DNA of 64,000 bases. Source: Apteryx mantelli (lineage: Eukaryota; Chordata; Aves; Apterygiformes; Apterygidae). The position numbers and the translations under genes are program-made. The notes below the pieces were generated by a model, which did no database searches, was not told where the DNA came from, and saw only the letters and a list, made by a program, of their open reading frames with translations. Below, one piece after another: positions 62,254-64,000 of the stretch. How positions within the stretch are numbered: position 1 is the first letter of the stretch; each line of letters starts with the position of its first letter. The stretch covers positions 67,359,268 through 67,423,267 of the forward strand of contig NC_089981.1 of assembly GCF_036417845.1 (NCBI RefSeq), in the 5' to 3' direction.

Positions 62254-64000
<1,747 letters not shown>

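Overview
The window is vertebrate nuclear DNA, most likely from a bird. Coding sequence is sparse and split into short exons with GT-AG borders. There is one strong CpG island. The interspersed repeats I can recognise are CR1 LINE 3' ends, including copies that finish in the ATTCTGTG-type octamer typical of avian CR1, and older degenerate CR1 fragments of the kind shared by birds, crocodilians and turtles. I cannot name the species.

Two protein-coding genes are supported, both on the minus strand and both cut by the window edges. From about 64,000 down to 50,552 lie the last nine coding exons of SEL1L, the ER-membrane adaptor of the HRD1 ubiquitin-ligase (ERAD) complex. They join in frame to 374 codons: the C-terminal Sel1-like repeats, one transmembrane helix and a proline-rich tail ending in a stop. 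A long 3' UTR probably follows, with a candidate distal poly(A) signal near 46,780. Below it, from a CpG-island promoter at about 36.5-37.2 kb, runs the 5' part of STON2 (stonin 2, an endocytic adaptor). It has a probable non-coding first exon in the island, a 17 kb first intron, the start-codon exon at about 19.2-19.4 kb, and coding exons at 18.5-18.8 kb and 11.5-11.7 kb, about 180 codons in all. The large exon(s) for the NPF motifs, stonin homology domain and mu-homology domain must lie beyond position 1.

The tandem order SEL1L then STON2 on one strand matches what I recall of the mammalian locus (human 14q31). The genes share no pathway: one serves protein quality control in the ER, the other clathrin-mediated vesicle recycling. 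Their adjacency is conserved synteny, not an operon.

Everything else is intron or intergenic sequence with simple repeats and old CR1. I found no bacterial, phage, CRISPR, tRNA or rRNA feature and no new biological system. The points most worth a second look are modest: a 7-codon upstream ORF whose stop overlaps the STON2 start codon, two frame-neutral (phase 1-1) STON2 exons that could be skipped, and several possible first-exon donors in the CpG island.
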